This document shows positions 12,458-23,643 of a DNA stretch of 64,000 nucleotides, piece after piece. A model generated the notes under the pieces. That model saw only the letters and a program-made list of their open reading frames with translations. It did not search any database and was not told where the DNA came from. The translations under genes and the position numbers were made by a program. The DNA comes from Hansfordia pulvinata (lineage: Eukaryota > Ascomycota > Sordariomycetes > Xylariales): assembly GCA_006538405.1 (NCBI GenBank), contig BJKQ01000009.1:496001-560000 (forward strand). Direction: 5' to 3'. Positions within the stretch are counted from its first letter, which is position 1, and each line of letters begins with the position of its first letter.

Positions 12458-15400
12458 TCAACGAGGACGGAATCCAATGACAGGCCATCCCGACCCCAGG
12501 GCCAGACTGCTGAGAAGAACGCTGATGCTGCTCAGAGCCATGGCCAGCGAGGCCCACACAGGGTCCAGGCGGACGTGCTCGCCGTTGCCGCCTACCAGCG
12601 GGTACAGGCAGCCGGCAGCGACAGGGACAGCAACGAGGTTGTATACCAGTGCCCAAGTGAAGTTGAGCTTGATGCGGCGGAAGACGGCTGAGCTGAGGTC
12701 CAGGAGAGTTGGGATGGCGGCCAGGCCGGAAGCCGCTGGGCTTCTCTCGTCATGGCTACTACTACCACCGCCACTCATGAGCACCACAAAGCCGGCGCTG
12801 GCAATCGCCACGTCGCTGCCGTCACCAATCGCAATGCCCACGTCTGCTGTCGTGAGCGCAGGCGCATCGTTGATTCCATCGCCGACCATGGCAACCGTGG
12901 CTCTTTTGCCTCCACTACCGATGCCACGGGCTGTGAAACCTGCCTGGCCCTCTTCCGCCGCACTCAGGTCCTCCTCGCAGTGTCGTTTGAATTGCAACTC
13001 CTTCACCTTGTCTGCTTTCTGAGCCGGGAGAACACCAGCTATGACATTCTCGGGTGCGATGTCGACTTGCGCAGCCACAGCGCGGGCAGTAATGACGTTG
13101 TCGCCGGAAAGCATCCAGACTTGCGTTCCACGAGCCTTGAGAGCGCGCACGACGGTTGACGCCTCAGGTCGGACGGGGTCAGAAATGGCCAGAGCAAGAG
13201 TGACTTCATAAGCCGGCACCTCAAGGGAAGTTGCCTCGCCTGACGCGCTGGGTGGTGCGCCCACTCTGCATGCGGGCTTCGAGGTCGCGACAAGAGCGAT
13301 GGACTTGGCCTCGTATTTCCAGCGCTGCAGGGTCTGTTGCACGTCACGCGGGATGCGTACACCAAGTTCGGTCATGAGGGTCTCGTTTCCGACAAGCAGA
13401 TCGAAGCTGAGCCCCGTATCTCCATCAGCAACACCCGCCTTGAGGCCCTTCCCTGGTATTTCTCTGTCGACACACACCTCCACTTTTGGTGCCCTGGCGA
13501 TGGGTTGGCGGCTGCAGAAGGACACAATGGCTTTCGCAATAGGATGGCTGCTGTTCTGCTCGACGGATCGAAGAGAGGCAAACAGCAGATCCCGGTCGGT
13601 TTCTCCTCTGCTCGCTGTCGTGGACTCCGGGTCGTCACCCTGGCCGTGCTCAAAAACCTCACTGTCTGTCACCGTCGGCTCTCCGCCAACAGTCAGAGTT
13701 CCTGTTTTGTCGAAGACCACAGTGTCGACCTTGCTGGCAGTCTCGAACGCCTCTCCACCACCCTTGGCCAGTATACCGTACCGCGCTGCGAGGCCGCCGC
13801 CGACAAAGATGGCCGTGGGGGCGGCAAGTGCCAGGCCGCAAGGGCATGCGACGACGAAAACTGCAATGGCGAATTGCAAAGCAAACGTAGCCCAGTTGCC
13901 TCCGCTGCTGCTCTCCGGGAGGTAGTCCACCGGCAATACGCCAGACATTCCCAACGCGAACCAGACGAAGAATGTGACAACTGCCACCAGAATAATACCG
14001 GGCACAAAGTATGCAGTCAAACAGTCAGCAACACGCTCGAGAGGCGCCCGCGTTGCTTGACCCTCCCGCACCGCCCGCACGATCTGGTCCAGCATCGACT
14101 TCCCCGCTGTGCCGGTCACGCGTATTGCCACTGGGGCTGCTTTGTTGACCGTTCCTGCAAAAACGGTGTCTCCAACCTGTTTTCGAATTGGGCGCGACTC
14201 GCCAGTCAAGCTTGATTCGTCGAACTCTGTGGCTCCGCTCTCAAGGGTACCATCGCAAGGAGGCGAGCTCCCATGAGGAACGCGAACGAGATCGCCATAG
14301 TCGAGGAGGTCGACGGGAACTTCGTTATCGGAGAGAGCTGGAGTGGAATCGACCAGTGTTGTTGTGTCGTCTTCCGACTTGAGGCACTCGCCCATAGGGC
14401 TCTGCACCAGTAGTGCAGTAGTAGGTCGGAGTTTACCCAGCGACTCGACGGCGTCACCAGTCTTTCTCTTGCTGTGAGACTCGATCACGCGGCCAACAAG
14501 GACGAAGAGAGTCAAGAAGACCACGGAGTCGAAGTAAAAGTCAGAATCGGCTATGTGCCGCGGCTCGGGCCGTGCCACACCAGCGGCAATCAAGCGGCTG
14601 ACGGACGAGACATAGGCAATGGTGGTGCCAAGGGACATGAGGAGATTCATGCTTCCGAAGCGGAAAAACCGCTGCAGTATCGGTGTCTTGCTTCCAGGCT
14701 TCCACAGCGCCCAGATTTCCTTGAGAGCTCGATTGTGAAAAACGTCTGCGGCCAGAACCCAAACCAGCGACGCCAAAATGAGCAGAGATATCTGGGCATG
14801 GCTGATGCCTGCCACCAAGGGGGACATCAGATATTTGCGCGCAGTACTGGCTGGAGAGACCAAGCTCATATACACAACGCCGATGACGAAGGTAGGGATT
14901 GCTGCCACGGTAGTCAGCACCACGCGGTAGAGAAGCCGGCGTTGGTGTTGTATTTGCATGACTTTGGCGCGCTCCTCGAGAGACGGGGGATGGAATATGG
15001 ACGCCTTGAACTTTGGGTCTTCCTGCTCTATCGTTTCGAGAATGTGTCGGATGGTAAATGTCGGCGCATTGGGGACATAGGCAAGCTTGATAAGGGGCTC
15101 ATGCTCGGTGGGAAGCTGGAGAATGCGCAGGCTGAGCTGTGGGTCGAGTCGCGAGAGGGTCTTCATGGACCTTTCAGCACAGAAGTCGCAATAGAAACCG
15201 TCGATCTTGATATCGACATGGCGCTCTGCTGGAGAGAGCCGCGAAGGGTCCGTTTCTACTGCCGCGTTGACCGAGGGCTCATCCAGACTGACGACATGGT
15301 CGATGTTTGCTTCGTAGCCGAGCTCCTCGATGGCCTCCGCGACTTGTCTGGCGTCCTCCTTGGTACCACAGTACTCGACGCTGGCACCGTTGGATATGAG

Positions 15401-15520
15401 ATTGATCTTGGCTTTCCATTGCTTGTGTTCGAGGGCCTCGGTGATGGCGTTGGCACAAGAGCCGCAGGTCATGCCACCGATGGCCAGAGACGCCCGCCAC
15501 CTCGTGGCGGGGGACTCCAT
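12458..15520 (-). CDS. Copper-transporting P1B-type ATPase
   Basis: A single uninterrupted exon of 1,020 residues. The N-terminus holds an HMA metal-binding domain with GMTCGSC (Cys19, Cys22) and a second, degenerate HMA-like domain with CDFC near residue 110. The membrane domain includes the CPC metal-binding motif (Cys559-Pro-Cys561). The cytosolic domains have a TGES actuator loop, the phosphorylation motif DKTGT (Asp604), an SHP nucleotide-binding motif and GDGINDAP (880-887). Together these define a Cu(I) P1B-1 pump that moves copper out of the cytosol, either into the secretory pathway for cuproenzymes such as laccase or out of the cell. Which role applies cannot be told from sequence; CPC rather than other motifs makes copper (or silver) the likely substrate. 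There are no gene neighbours within about 2.8 kb on either side. Confidence 0.93.
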   Translation of the reverse strand: MESPATRWRASLAIGGMTCGSCANAITEALEHKQWKAKINLISNGASVEYCGTKEDARQVAEAIEELGYEANIDHVVSLDEPSVNAAVETDPSRLSPAERHVDIKIDGFYCDFCAERSMKTLSRLDPQLSLRILQLPTEHEPLIKLAYVPNAPTFTIRHILETIEQEDPKFKASIFHPPSLEERAKVMQIQHQRRLLYRVVLTTVAAIPTFVIGVVYMSLVSPASTARKYLMSPLVAGISHAQISLLILASLVWVLAADVFHNRALKEIWALWKPGSKTPILQRFFRFGSMNLLMSLGTTIAYVSSVSRLIAAGVARPEPRHIADSDFYFDSVVFLTLFVLVGRVIESHSKRKTGDAVESLGKLRPTTALLVQSPMGECLKSEDDTTTLVDSTPALSDNEVPVDLLDYGDLVRVPHGSSPPCDGTLESGATEFDESSLTGESRPIRKQVGDTVFAGTVNKAAPVAIRVTGTAGKSMLDQIVRAVREGQATRAPLERVADCLTAYFVPGIILVAVVTFFVWFALGMSGVLPVDYLPESSSGGNWATFALQFAIAVFVVACPCGLALAAPTAIFVGGGLAARYGILAKGGGEAFETASKVDTVVFDKTGTLTVGGEPTVTDSEVFEHGQGDDPESTTASRGETDRDLLFASLRSVEQNSSHPIAKAIVSFCSRQPIARAPKVEVCVDREIPGKGLKAGVADGDTGLSFDLLVGNETLMTELGVRIPRDVQQTLQRWKYEAKSIALVATSKPACRVGAPPSASGEATSLEVPAYEVTLALAISDPVRPEASTVVRALKARGTQVWMLSGDNVITARAVAAQVDIAPENVIAGVLPAQKADKVKELQFKRHCEEDLSAAEEGQAGFTARGIGSGGKRATVAMVGDGINDAPALTTADVGIAIGDGSDVAIASAGFVVLMSGGGSSSHDERSPAASGLAAIPTLLDLSSAVFRRIKLNFTWALVYNLVAVPVAAGCLYPLVGGNGEHVRLDPVWASLAMALSSISVLLSSLALGSGWPVIGFRPR

Positions 15521-18377
15521 GGTGATTCTTGTGTGGGCTTCGTGTCTTTCGGAGCACCTTTGAAGGGGTCAGAAGGCACGATACCTCTGAGCAGAGATCG
15601 GCAGCTCCCGCGTTGTGAGCCCGGAAGAGCCCCTCTGGAAGCGCTTGATAGTGAGGTAGGAAGAGTGATGATGATGCACTATTCAACCCACGAAGCTCGG
15701 AGAAGAGTAAGGAGAAGGTTCGGGGATGAAGGAAGTCGACGTATATCGATATGATGAAGAAAGATGCGGAGATTGGTAGACGAGATATGTAGGGAAAGGG
15801 CTGTAAGTAGAAGTACTTTTTTAAGTACGGTAATGGGGTGGGTGAGAAGGAGAACGAGAAGGTTCCGGAGGTTGGATGGAGAATAATGGGCAATGTTTGT
15901 CACCATACCCGTGCTTGTCATGTGTGCGCGCAGCCGAGCGGACGACGAGGACTGGAAGACTCATCAGCGGCATTATCGCGTATTGTCAAGACTCAGAGGT
16001 CGGGTCGCACTGAAGCGTGCAAACCTATTGGGCACCTTGAATCAAGGCAGCTACCCCAATCGGGAAGTGGCAGGAATCGGTTTACGCAAAAGGCGCGCAA
16101 GGAAAACTGTATCCGTGACACGGGCAATTCCTCTCGCCGCTGCCACTTGCCGCCGCAGAGCCTTCAATGCTCCTTCCTACGCACAAATCTCGCAAGTACA
16201 ACACGTCGCACCTGCCGCACTTCAGACTCCCGCCTTCACATGCAGTGTTCTGTTTGCCGCATGTAGCTGCCTACACGTACGGGTACAACGAATGAATGTC
16301 CCGCTCGTCTACCATCCATCCTCTGTGTACACCGCAAGCTATTCCTCTGTACATTTAACCAGTCTGAAGACGAGCAGACCCGTCCGTTTTGGCGGGCCGG
16401 AACAATCCAAGGTACATCCGTAAGATCCAGGAAATACCTGTCACGGGGTGCATTGCCCTCCTTCCACTGCATGGATCCATTCAATGTTCCATGGGATATG
16501 CTCCAACCGTGCATGTATTGATACAGCACGCTTTCAACCTATCACTGCAGGGCAGGTGGTAGGTAGTGGAGGTATTTGGATGGCGCATGAGCGAGCACCT
16601 CATATTGAATCATCGACAGCCCTGCACGGGGGCGGCCTTGCCTTTCAGAGCACCTGCCTAAGCCATTGGTCGTCCGGAACGGGCCACGGGCGGCGGAGAG
16701 ACGGGCGGCAATCCGGCACGGATCCATGGGTGGGCTCCGGGCCATCTCCGCCCTGACTCGCCGCCGGCTTACGCCTGAAGCAGCGGCCCCCGGTGATTAG
16801 TGGATAAAAGGCGCCACTCTCAACTTGACTCTCATCATTCGTTGCAGAAGCATCAGATCCGATATCCTGCCCGGTTAAACAGAGTAGGAGGGGTCGTTTC
16901 ACCTCCATCATCTGCCTTTTCTCCATCCCACCCAGTGCGTGTCCAGGGCCACCACCACTACCACGGCTGCTGCCACCGCCACCATCTCGGACACTCCTCG
17001 GCGCTCGGCGCTTGTTGACTCCGGGTCGTTTGCGTCTTGGTCTGAGCTGTCGTCGCGTATCACATCTGACTCGGCGCGCCCGCGACGACAGAAAAACGCC
17101 CCTCCGAGCCAGGTTGATGAGTAGATGTGGGCTACCTGTTTGTGGCAGAGCAAAGCAGGTGGACTAAATAGGCACGCGCTACCGCCGTGCGTGTGCGATG
17201 TGATGGGGGTTGTGATGTGACAAGAGGCAACAAGCTGAGCTGGGGCAGCACCGAGCCCACGGGAATGGCATCATGTCCACGGCAGAAAGAGTCGACGCGC
17301 ATATCCCCCATCGCACGAACGCGCCCCGCGTCGAGCTTTTCTCTCTTCACATGCCGCCGCCCGTCTTCTCCAGCAGATTGTTCAAGAAACACGGCACGCC
17401 GCAGAAAATGCCCCGTCGGCCCGTTGCGTTTTTGCAGCATCTTAAAATGAACGACAGCCTGCCATTCGGGCCCAGTTGGCTTCACAATCATGACTTGCCG
17501 GTGGCTTATTTGGTCCAGACCGGTTTGTCCGCGAGAGCCTTCTTCACAGTGGTTAATGCAATCTGTCGACGACGACGAACGTCACACATGTTCATCCACA
17601 ACCCCTTTGATGAATCTGAGGTCGGAAAAGGGGGGCTCCGTGGCTGGCGTGGCGTGCAAGCCGGCAAGGCCCGAAGCGGGCGAGACCCGGCCGTCTGGGA
17701 CGAACGCGCTGGTTTCCCCGAACCAGGCACCAGCGGTCTTGGCTGATCGGCAGTCGACGCCAGGTTCATATAAGAACCGCGTGTGAGTGGATGCACGACG
17801 CTCACAGAACTGGCTCGCCCGATTCTCGGGCTTTTGCGCGCGCCAATCACGCATGACACGGGCTGCGCCGGTGGTCAGCCCGTCATATCAGACAGAGCAA
17901 CCTTGATCGGTGTAGGAGCCATCCGCGGCACTTATTTTGCCACATTATTCTCTCTAAATGTCTCTTCCCATTCGTCGATTTCTCATGACCATACGTACTG
18001 GCGTTATTCTTAGGCTGACTTGTCGAAGTTGACAAATGACGGATGTCTGGGTATTGGCTGCGGCCCGGATTGTCGAGTAAGCTCGCAGTAGGTAACCATC
18101 ACTCCAACAGCCACGACCAGCCAGTACCGCGCCACATATGAGGCATCACATGGGGGGATACGGAAGGATGGCCAGATCTGCAGCTGCGTGACAAGTCTGC
18201 TATGGCGGGCGATGTTTGCATCGCTACCAAATCAGCTTCATGTTCTAGAATTCGTGACATTTCGTAAGCGTCTTCAAGCACGTTCCCTTTTCGTCTTAAT
18301 AATACAGTAAAGCTTCAAGCCTCCATTCGATAGCCAGCTTCACATTCATCACATGTGTTCCCGTCACCTATCGCCCA
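15521..18377. other. Intergenic region, upstream of the copper ATPase
   Basis: No gene supported. The first few hundred bases form the promoter and leader of the copper ATPase. I saw no ORF here with domain-like or composition-like support on either strand. The stretch 18250-18377 is the 3' flank of the zinc-finger gene. Confidence 0.5.
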
Positions 18378-20053
18378 TCACTTCTCACTACCACCGCCGC
18401 CTCCGCTCCCTTCGTTGACGCTGGCTTGTATCGAATTGACGGTCCGCGTCGAGCCTGTTGTTCTGGTTGTGTTGGCAGTCTCGGGACGCACACTTTTTGA
18501 TGACCCAGGCCGGCTCAGCGTCCGCCGAATCTTCCGGCTGGCTTTCGTATCAAAGAGGCTCTTGACCCTGCGTAAGCGCGCCCACCTCTCCTTATCTTTG
18601 GCGTCCCGGGTGGCCGGGTCCTCCTCGCCATTCTCTTCGCCGGGTTTGTCGTGATTCTGGCTGTCCTCGTCATCCGACACCATATCCGGTCCCAGCATGA
18701 CCAATCGCTCGTTGCTCTCGCCATTTGGCACGTTGCCCCCCTTCGTTGGCGTCACAGGCATTGACGACGTCGGTCGATGGAAGATTTTTCGCGGGCTTTG
18801 CTGGCGCCGGGTGCTCTTCTCGCCTTGCGAGCGCAAAAATGAATGGTTCTTGAGGGTTTGCGCCTGCACCTCCCAGGCGGCCTGAGAGACGATGTTCTTG
18901 GATCCCGGGTTGCGCTGCGCCGCTCCATTGCGCCACGGGCAGAAGAAACGGTGCTCGCGCACGGGGTCGAGGTGGCCCATCGGGGCCGGCACTATGATCT
19001 CGCCCGTCGTATTGTCTACCTCCTTGCTCTTGAACATCCAGAGCCCTAGGCGCCTCAGGCAGGTGGCGCAGGACGCAGAGTTGGGCACCGGGCCGATTCG
19101 GGGGTTGGTCAGGCCCTGCCACCCGGTCAGGGCCAGAGCCAAAGCCACATCGTTCAGACTGGAAGTCGGAGGCGCGCTCCCTCGCCCTTTGAAAGGCGGT
19201 GGCAGAGGATTCGTGGCAAAGAAGTCACGTGGCAGTTGACTCTTAACGGTTTGCAGGTCCAGAGTATCGGGCAGGCGGATGTTGAACATGTAGGGCAGAA
19301 ATGCGGACCGGGTGCAGAGATCGTCGTATTTGTGGCGGAGAGCAGTCAGAGCGGCGTCGGGGCTTGCGAGCGACAGGCGCAGAAGCGAATCGTCGCAGCC
19401 GCGCTTCCTCCACAAGCAGTCTTCCTGGTGGGCGTCGACGATCAATTCGGCGAATTTATCGGCCAGGGCCTCTTCGACCTCGGACCCGGCGGGGACGGGG
19501 ACATCCTGGCCGTCGACTTGGCGCTTTTTCGTCTGTACCAAGAGCTCTTTGTTGCAGAGGACGCAGCGAACACGGTCCTTGCCCTGCGAGACCCAGCCGC
19601 GCTTAGCCCATTGAACCTCGTTGATCTTGTCGGGTTTGGGGGACCACTCTGTCAGCTCCTGGAAAGTGGCAAGCCGGCGGACCAGCTCCTCGCGGTCGTT
19701 TGGGCAATACTTGGGGGCGTGCGAGGAGCCTGTCGGGAGGGTGACGGTAGTGGTCACGTTGGAGATGGTGGTGACCGGGGCGCGGACTATTGGAGAGAGC
19801 TTAGGAGTCGCGGCGCCGGGAATGCCGGGAGAAGCCGGGGCAGAGGCCTTTTCGTTGGCAGATGGGGTGCCGAGGATGCCCATTCCGAGGCGACGGCGCT
19901 TGGACAGGAATTCGCTGGCAGCGGGCGAGGCGTTGACGGCGGCCATGTCTTGCGAAGCAGTCGAGGGACGTGGGAGGTGTTGGAGTCGGAGGAGGACGGG
20001 CGGGTGCCGATGCCTTGTATTAGGGCGTTGAATTTGCGCTTGGTGGCATTCAT
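18378..20053 (-). CDS. C3HC zinc-finger protein, Rsm1/NIPA-like, with apparent 1-nt frameshift near the N-terminus
   Basis: The main frame from an internal ATG at 19946 gives 522 residues. It includes the C3HC zinc-finger core (WAKRGWVSQGKDRVRCVLCN, then DKFAELIVDAHQEDCLWRKRGC) and the second Rsm1 half (CATCLRRLGLWMFK ... HRFFCPWRNG). Rsm1 in yeasts is linked to mRNA export; animal NIPA/ZC3HC1 sits at the nuclear basket. The natural start is probably the ATG at 20053 (MNATKRKFNALIQGIG). That frame joins the main one only if one C is added in the run at 19965-19967 (+ strand GGG), giving 558 residues. Otherwise translation would begin at 19946. The C-terminal third is basic and Ser/Thr-rich (RRTLSRPGSSKSVR). 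The product is most likely nuclear. Confidence 0.82.
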
Positions 20054-21982
20054 GGTGGGCGAGAATGGGGGAAAGACCAGAGACTGGGTTGCTGTAGATG
20101 TCGAGCGTCGGTGTGCGTGGGGGATAGCTTTGCAGCAGGCCGGGGTGCGGTGCTGGCTTACTCGGAGGCCGACCAAGACACGGACCGGTACGTTGGGCGG
20201 CTGGTGGTGCTTGCAGCCCGACGCATGCGGGCGGGTAGCTTCGGTGGGCGCGCAGGCAGAGCGTACGAGTAGAGGTGTCCGGGATGGTGTGTCGGGCGAG
20301 GGTGCGCAGGAGGCTGATGCCAGGGTGATGGGCGGTCCGTGAGGCCGCGGGTGGTGTTGTTGACGCAGGCACGCAGGGTGAAGGCCGAACCGCCCTTGCT
20401 CGCTGGCTGGATCGCGCCGTCCGCTGGCCGGGAGACAGTGATGGCCTGTTGCGGGCTTGCAGGGGCGCGACAGGCCCTGGACTTCGGGGGTGTGGGGCCC
20501 TTTGAGACGCTTTGCAGGGGCCTTCGGTGGTCCGATCCGCGCCACGGTACCTGCACCAACGCAGAGTCGGACTTTGCACCTCTACTGCCGTCTTTCACCC
20601 TCTCGGCTCCATTGGATTGTCTCCCTGATTTGACGTCCGCGTTGCATGTATGTACCTAAGGTACTCGTACAAATTCTGGAGGCCCATTTCCATGGGGCCC
20701 AGGCGAGTTGAAGGGAGGGAAGATCTTGACAATGGCGGCTGACCTGTTACTGTCGCCAAAGTCAATAGTCCATCATCTGTACCCCACGCTATTTGAAGGC
20801 TGTGCCGCAAGAGAGGGCCACACGCGGAGCGACTTGGCCAGCAGACTGCGAGTGCCAAGGCGACGTGCGAGGTATCACGCCTCGGGCAGAAACTTGGTTG
20901 TCACGTCAAAGGTCCAGTCGGGCAGGCTGATCAAGCATCGGAACTCTCGACGCATCGAAACTCTCGACGAATGGAATGGTGCTACTCGGGGATTTACGTG
21001 TGAATCCGCTGCTCAATACTGCGAGCAGCCATATCCCTGTACTCGTATGTGAGAGTCGAGTTGTCTTGCGACATGGGTCGTTCTATAACTCAGGCCGAAA
21101 CCCGAACGGTGCGAGTTCAAAAGCGCCGGGTTGGTCACGACAAGCCAACACAACCAAGGACTTTTAATGAATTACAGCTAACCTAAGGCAGTCCTTCCTT
21201 TCTTGATTTCTCGGCTATGTGCTGAACTTCATCACAGCCACCTCTCTGGGATTCTTCCAGCGTGGTAGAGCTATCCATGCTCTCCATCTCTCTAGGTACC
21301 TGCGACCACTCGTGGGCACGTGCATGACTAAGCGAGGCGGCCATCGGTGGCACTGGCTCCGCTCCGGCTTCCGACTGCCCGCTACGACGCGGCCCATCTT
21401 CACGTCATCGGGCCGGACCCCATGTTGCCAACAAGTACACTCGTACGCTGGCTGATGGACGTGCTTGTTTCCATGTACTCGGCCCTCGCACAGCTCAAGA
21501 TCATTACCAACGATTCAACGCAGCCGCCCGCAACAGCGCCCCGGCGGCCTTTAATGCTCGCAGCATTCCCCTGAGCAGCCAGGCCGCACGGCCCGTCGCT
21601 GATGGCCCAACGGCACTTTGTCTGTAGCGTCCGCCCCGCGGCGCCCCTCGGTGCGTGGAGCTGCCTCCCGATCGCCTTTGGCGGCTCCAGCGGCGGCATT
21701 GGTGGTGGGCATAGCAGGCACTGCGGGCTCCTCGTCGCAGCATCTACAGTGGGTAGCTCAACCCCACCTACCTGCGTTACGCGTAGCCGCCCCCGGTCAT
21801 GGAGCACCCCTCACCACCACCACCAACGCCGCCAGTGCCGCCTGGCACCACCTTGCCCGCTACCCGCACAGGCCGGCCGACCACGATTCACCTCTTGTCG
21901 TTTCCGTCCTCAACACTTTCCTCAAGCACCTGCCACCCCATTCTCCTCCCACCACCACCCCGCCACCTCAAACTCGCCCACC
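20054..21982. other. Divergent intergenic region between zinc-finger gene and MET22
   Basis: About 1.9 kb with no supported gene. The left part is the promoter of the minus-strand zinc-finger gene. The right part (about 21780-21982) is a C-rich, CACC/CCACC-rich leader typical of highly expressed fungal genes, ending in the CCACC context just before the MET22 ATG. TACTCGTA-type motifs occur near 20661, 21041 and 21438. Confidence 0.5.
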
Positions 21983-23083
21983 ATGTCGTACGCCAAGGAG
22001 CTCGAGATCGCCGAGCTGGCCGTCCAGCGCGCCGCCATCCTCACCAAGCGCGTCTTCCACGAAAAGGCCAAAGGCACCGTCTCCAAGGACGACAAGTCCC
22101 CCGTCACCATCGGCGACTTTGGCGCCCAGGCCCTCATCATCTCCGCCCTGCGCGCCAGCTTTCCCGACGACGAGATTGTCGCCGAGGAGGAGGCCGCCGG
22201 CCTGCGCGGCGACGACAACGCCGCTCTCCGTGCCACCATCTGGGACCTCGTCCGCACCACCTCGCTCGACGACGCCGCCGCCGAAAGCCAGCTGGGCGGC
22301 GCCATCCCCACCGAGGACGCCATGCTGTCCCTCATCGACGAGGGCGCCAGCAAGGGCGGCGCCTCGGGCCGCATCTGGGCCATTGACCCCATCGACGGCA
22401 CCAAGGGCTTCCTGCGCGGTGGGCAGTATGCCGTCTGCCTCGCCCTCATGGTCGACGGCGACGTCAAGGTCGGCGTCCTCGGCTGCCCCAACCTCCCCGT
22501 CGACGACGCCGCCCCGCTGGCCGCCGGCACCATGGCCGACGGCCAGACCGACGAGGCCGGCCGCGGCGTGCTCTTCTCCGGCGTCCTCGGCTCGGGCGCG
22601 TCTAGCCGCGCTCTCACCACGGGCGCTCTGTCCGCCGACACCCGCAAGCCCATCTCCATGCGCGCCGGCCTGACCCCGGCCGACATGGCCTCGGCCACCT
22701 TCTGCGAGAGCGTCGAGGCCGGCCACTCGGCCCACGGCGACCAGGCCGCCATCGCTGGCCAGCTGGGCATCACCAACCCCAGCGTCCGCATGGACTCGCA
22801 GGCGAAATACGCCAGCATCGCCCGCGGCGCCGGCGACATCTACCTGCGCCTGCCCGTCAGCGCCACCTACCGTGAGAAGATCTGGGACCACGCCGCCGGC
22901 GACCTCATCGTCCGCGAGGCTGGTGGTGCCGTCACCGACGTCGCCGGTCAGCGCCTCGACTTCACCCAGGGCCGTACCCTCGCCGCCAACCGCGGCGTCG
23001 TCGCCGCCCCGGCCGCCGCAGGTTTCCACGCCCGCGTCCTTGCCGTCGTGCAAGACGTCCTGGGCGCTAAAGCCAAGGCTTGA
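21983..23083 (+). CDS. MET22: 3'(2'),5'-bisphosphate nucleotidase (Met22/Hal2)
   Basis: One exon, 366 residues, from the ATG at 21983 (CCACC ATG TCG). The frame is open further upstream, but that part is low-complexity leader. It belongs to the lithium-sensitive, Mg-dependent inositol monophosphatase fold: an acidic EEEAAGL loop near residue 75, the metal-binding motif DPIDGTKGF (Asp135, Asp138) and the second motif WDHAAGDLIVREAGG (Trp301, Asp302). The enzyme removes the 3' phosphate from PAP and PAPS, preventing PAP from inhibiting sulfotransferases and 5'-3' exoribonucleases during sulfate assimilation; inhibition by Na+ and Li+ links it to salt tolerance. It is transcribed towards, and convergent with, the mitochondrial L6 gene about 560 bp away. 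Confidence 0.95.
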   Translation: MSYAKELEIAELAVQRAAILTKRVFHEKAKGTVSKDDKSPVTIGDFGAQALIISALRASFPDDEIVAEEEAAGLRGDDNAALRATIWDLVRTTSLDDAAAESQLGGAIPTEDAMLSLIDEGASKGGASGRIWAIDPIDGTKGFLRGGQYAVCLALMVDGDVKVGVLGCPNLPVDDAAPLAAGTMADGQTDEAGRGVLFSGVLGSGASSRALTTGALSADTRKPISMRAGLTPADMASATFCESVEAGHSAHGDQAAIAGQLGITNPSVRMDSQAKYASIARGAGDIYLRLPVSATYREKIWDHAAGDLIVREAGGAVTDVAGQRLDFTQGRTLAANRGVVAAPAAAGFHARVLAVVQDVLGAKAKA

Positions 23084-23643
23084 GCATCGCCTTTGAGCAT
23101 CGCCTCTGCGTCTCTGGCCGTCACGCAGCAGGCTATAGCCCTGGTGCCAAGGTTGTGCCCTAAACATAAAAATAGAGAAGCGTCATGTTCGACAAGTGAA
23201 GGAAAAATTGGAGTCTATGAAGCTTTTGTTATGACATTTATGGTACAGGCTACATTGTACATGGCTACATACGACACGCCTGTCTAGCTGCTTGCAGACA
23301 GGCCGCTCCGCTCATGTGCGGGTATATCAAGTTGGGCAATGAAGCCGAGCCACGGCTGTCCCAACAGTAGGTGGGGTCTGGCACGAGAATCGACAGGAGC
23401 CAGATCGCGCTGAACCGACGAAAGCAGATTCGGACTGCGCACTGAACATAGAGATAAATGTCCTTGAGGGCGTGATGATGAGGCGGGTGCAAAATAGAAG
23501 CAATGCCTCCTGCCCTCGACGCACAGCCAGCAGTTCATTCGGCCGCATTGGTGTTTTTGTGACCGGTTTTGGCGACCAATATCCGTATCCAGGCTCAAAA
23601 GAGTGCAGAGCAAGACGTCCGCCGCACGCACAAAGCGAGCCAT
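23084..23643. other. Convergent 3' intergenic region
   Basis: About 560 bp between the stops of MET22 (plus) and mL6 (minus). It holds the two 3' untranslated regions; AT-rich stretches near 23160-23260 are candidate polyadenylation signals. No gene seen. Confidence 0.6.

Noticed and set aside
14474..15754. Long plus-strand ORF opposite the copper ATPase
   Set aside because: Antisense shadow of a strongly supported gene, with no motifs of its own.
19946..20579. Long in-frame extension upstream of the Rsm1-like protein
   Set aside because: Pro/Arg/His-rich text without homology-like features; MNATKRKFNALIQGIG in the other frame is a far better N-terminus.
21602..21982. 127-codon N-terminal extension of MET22
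   Set aside because: The frame is open, but the text is low-complexity C-rich leader; the protein family starts at MSYAKELEIAEL with a CCACC context.
21968..23167. 399-residue minus-strand ORF opposite MET22
   Set aside because: Gly/Ala/Asp-rich antisense shadow due to GC3 bias.
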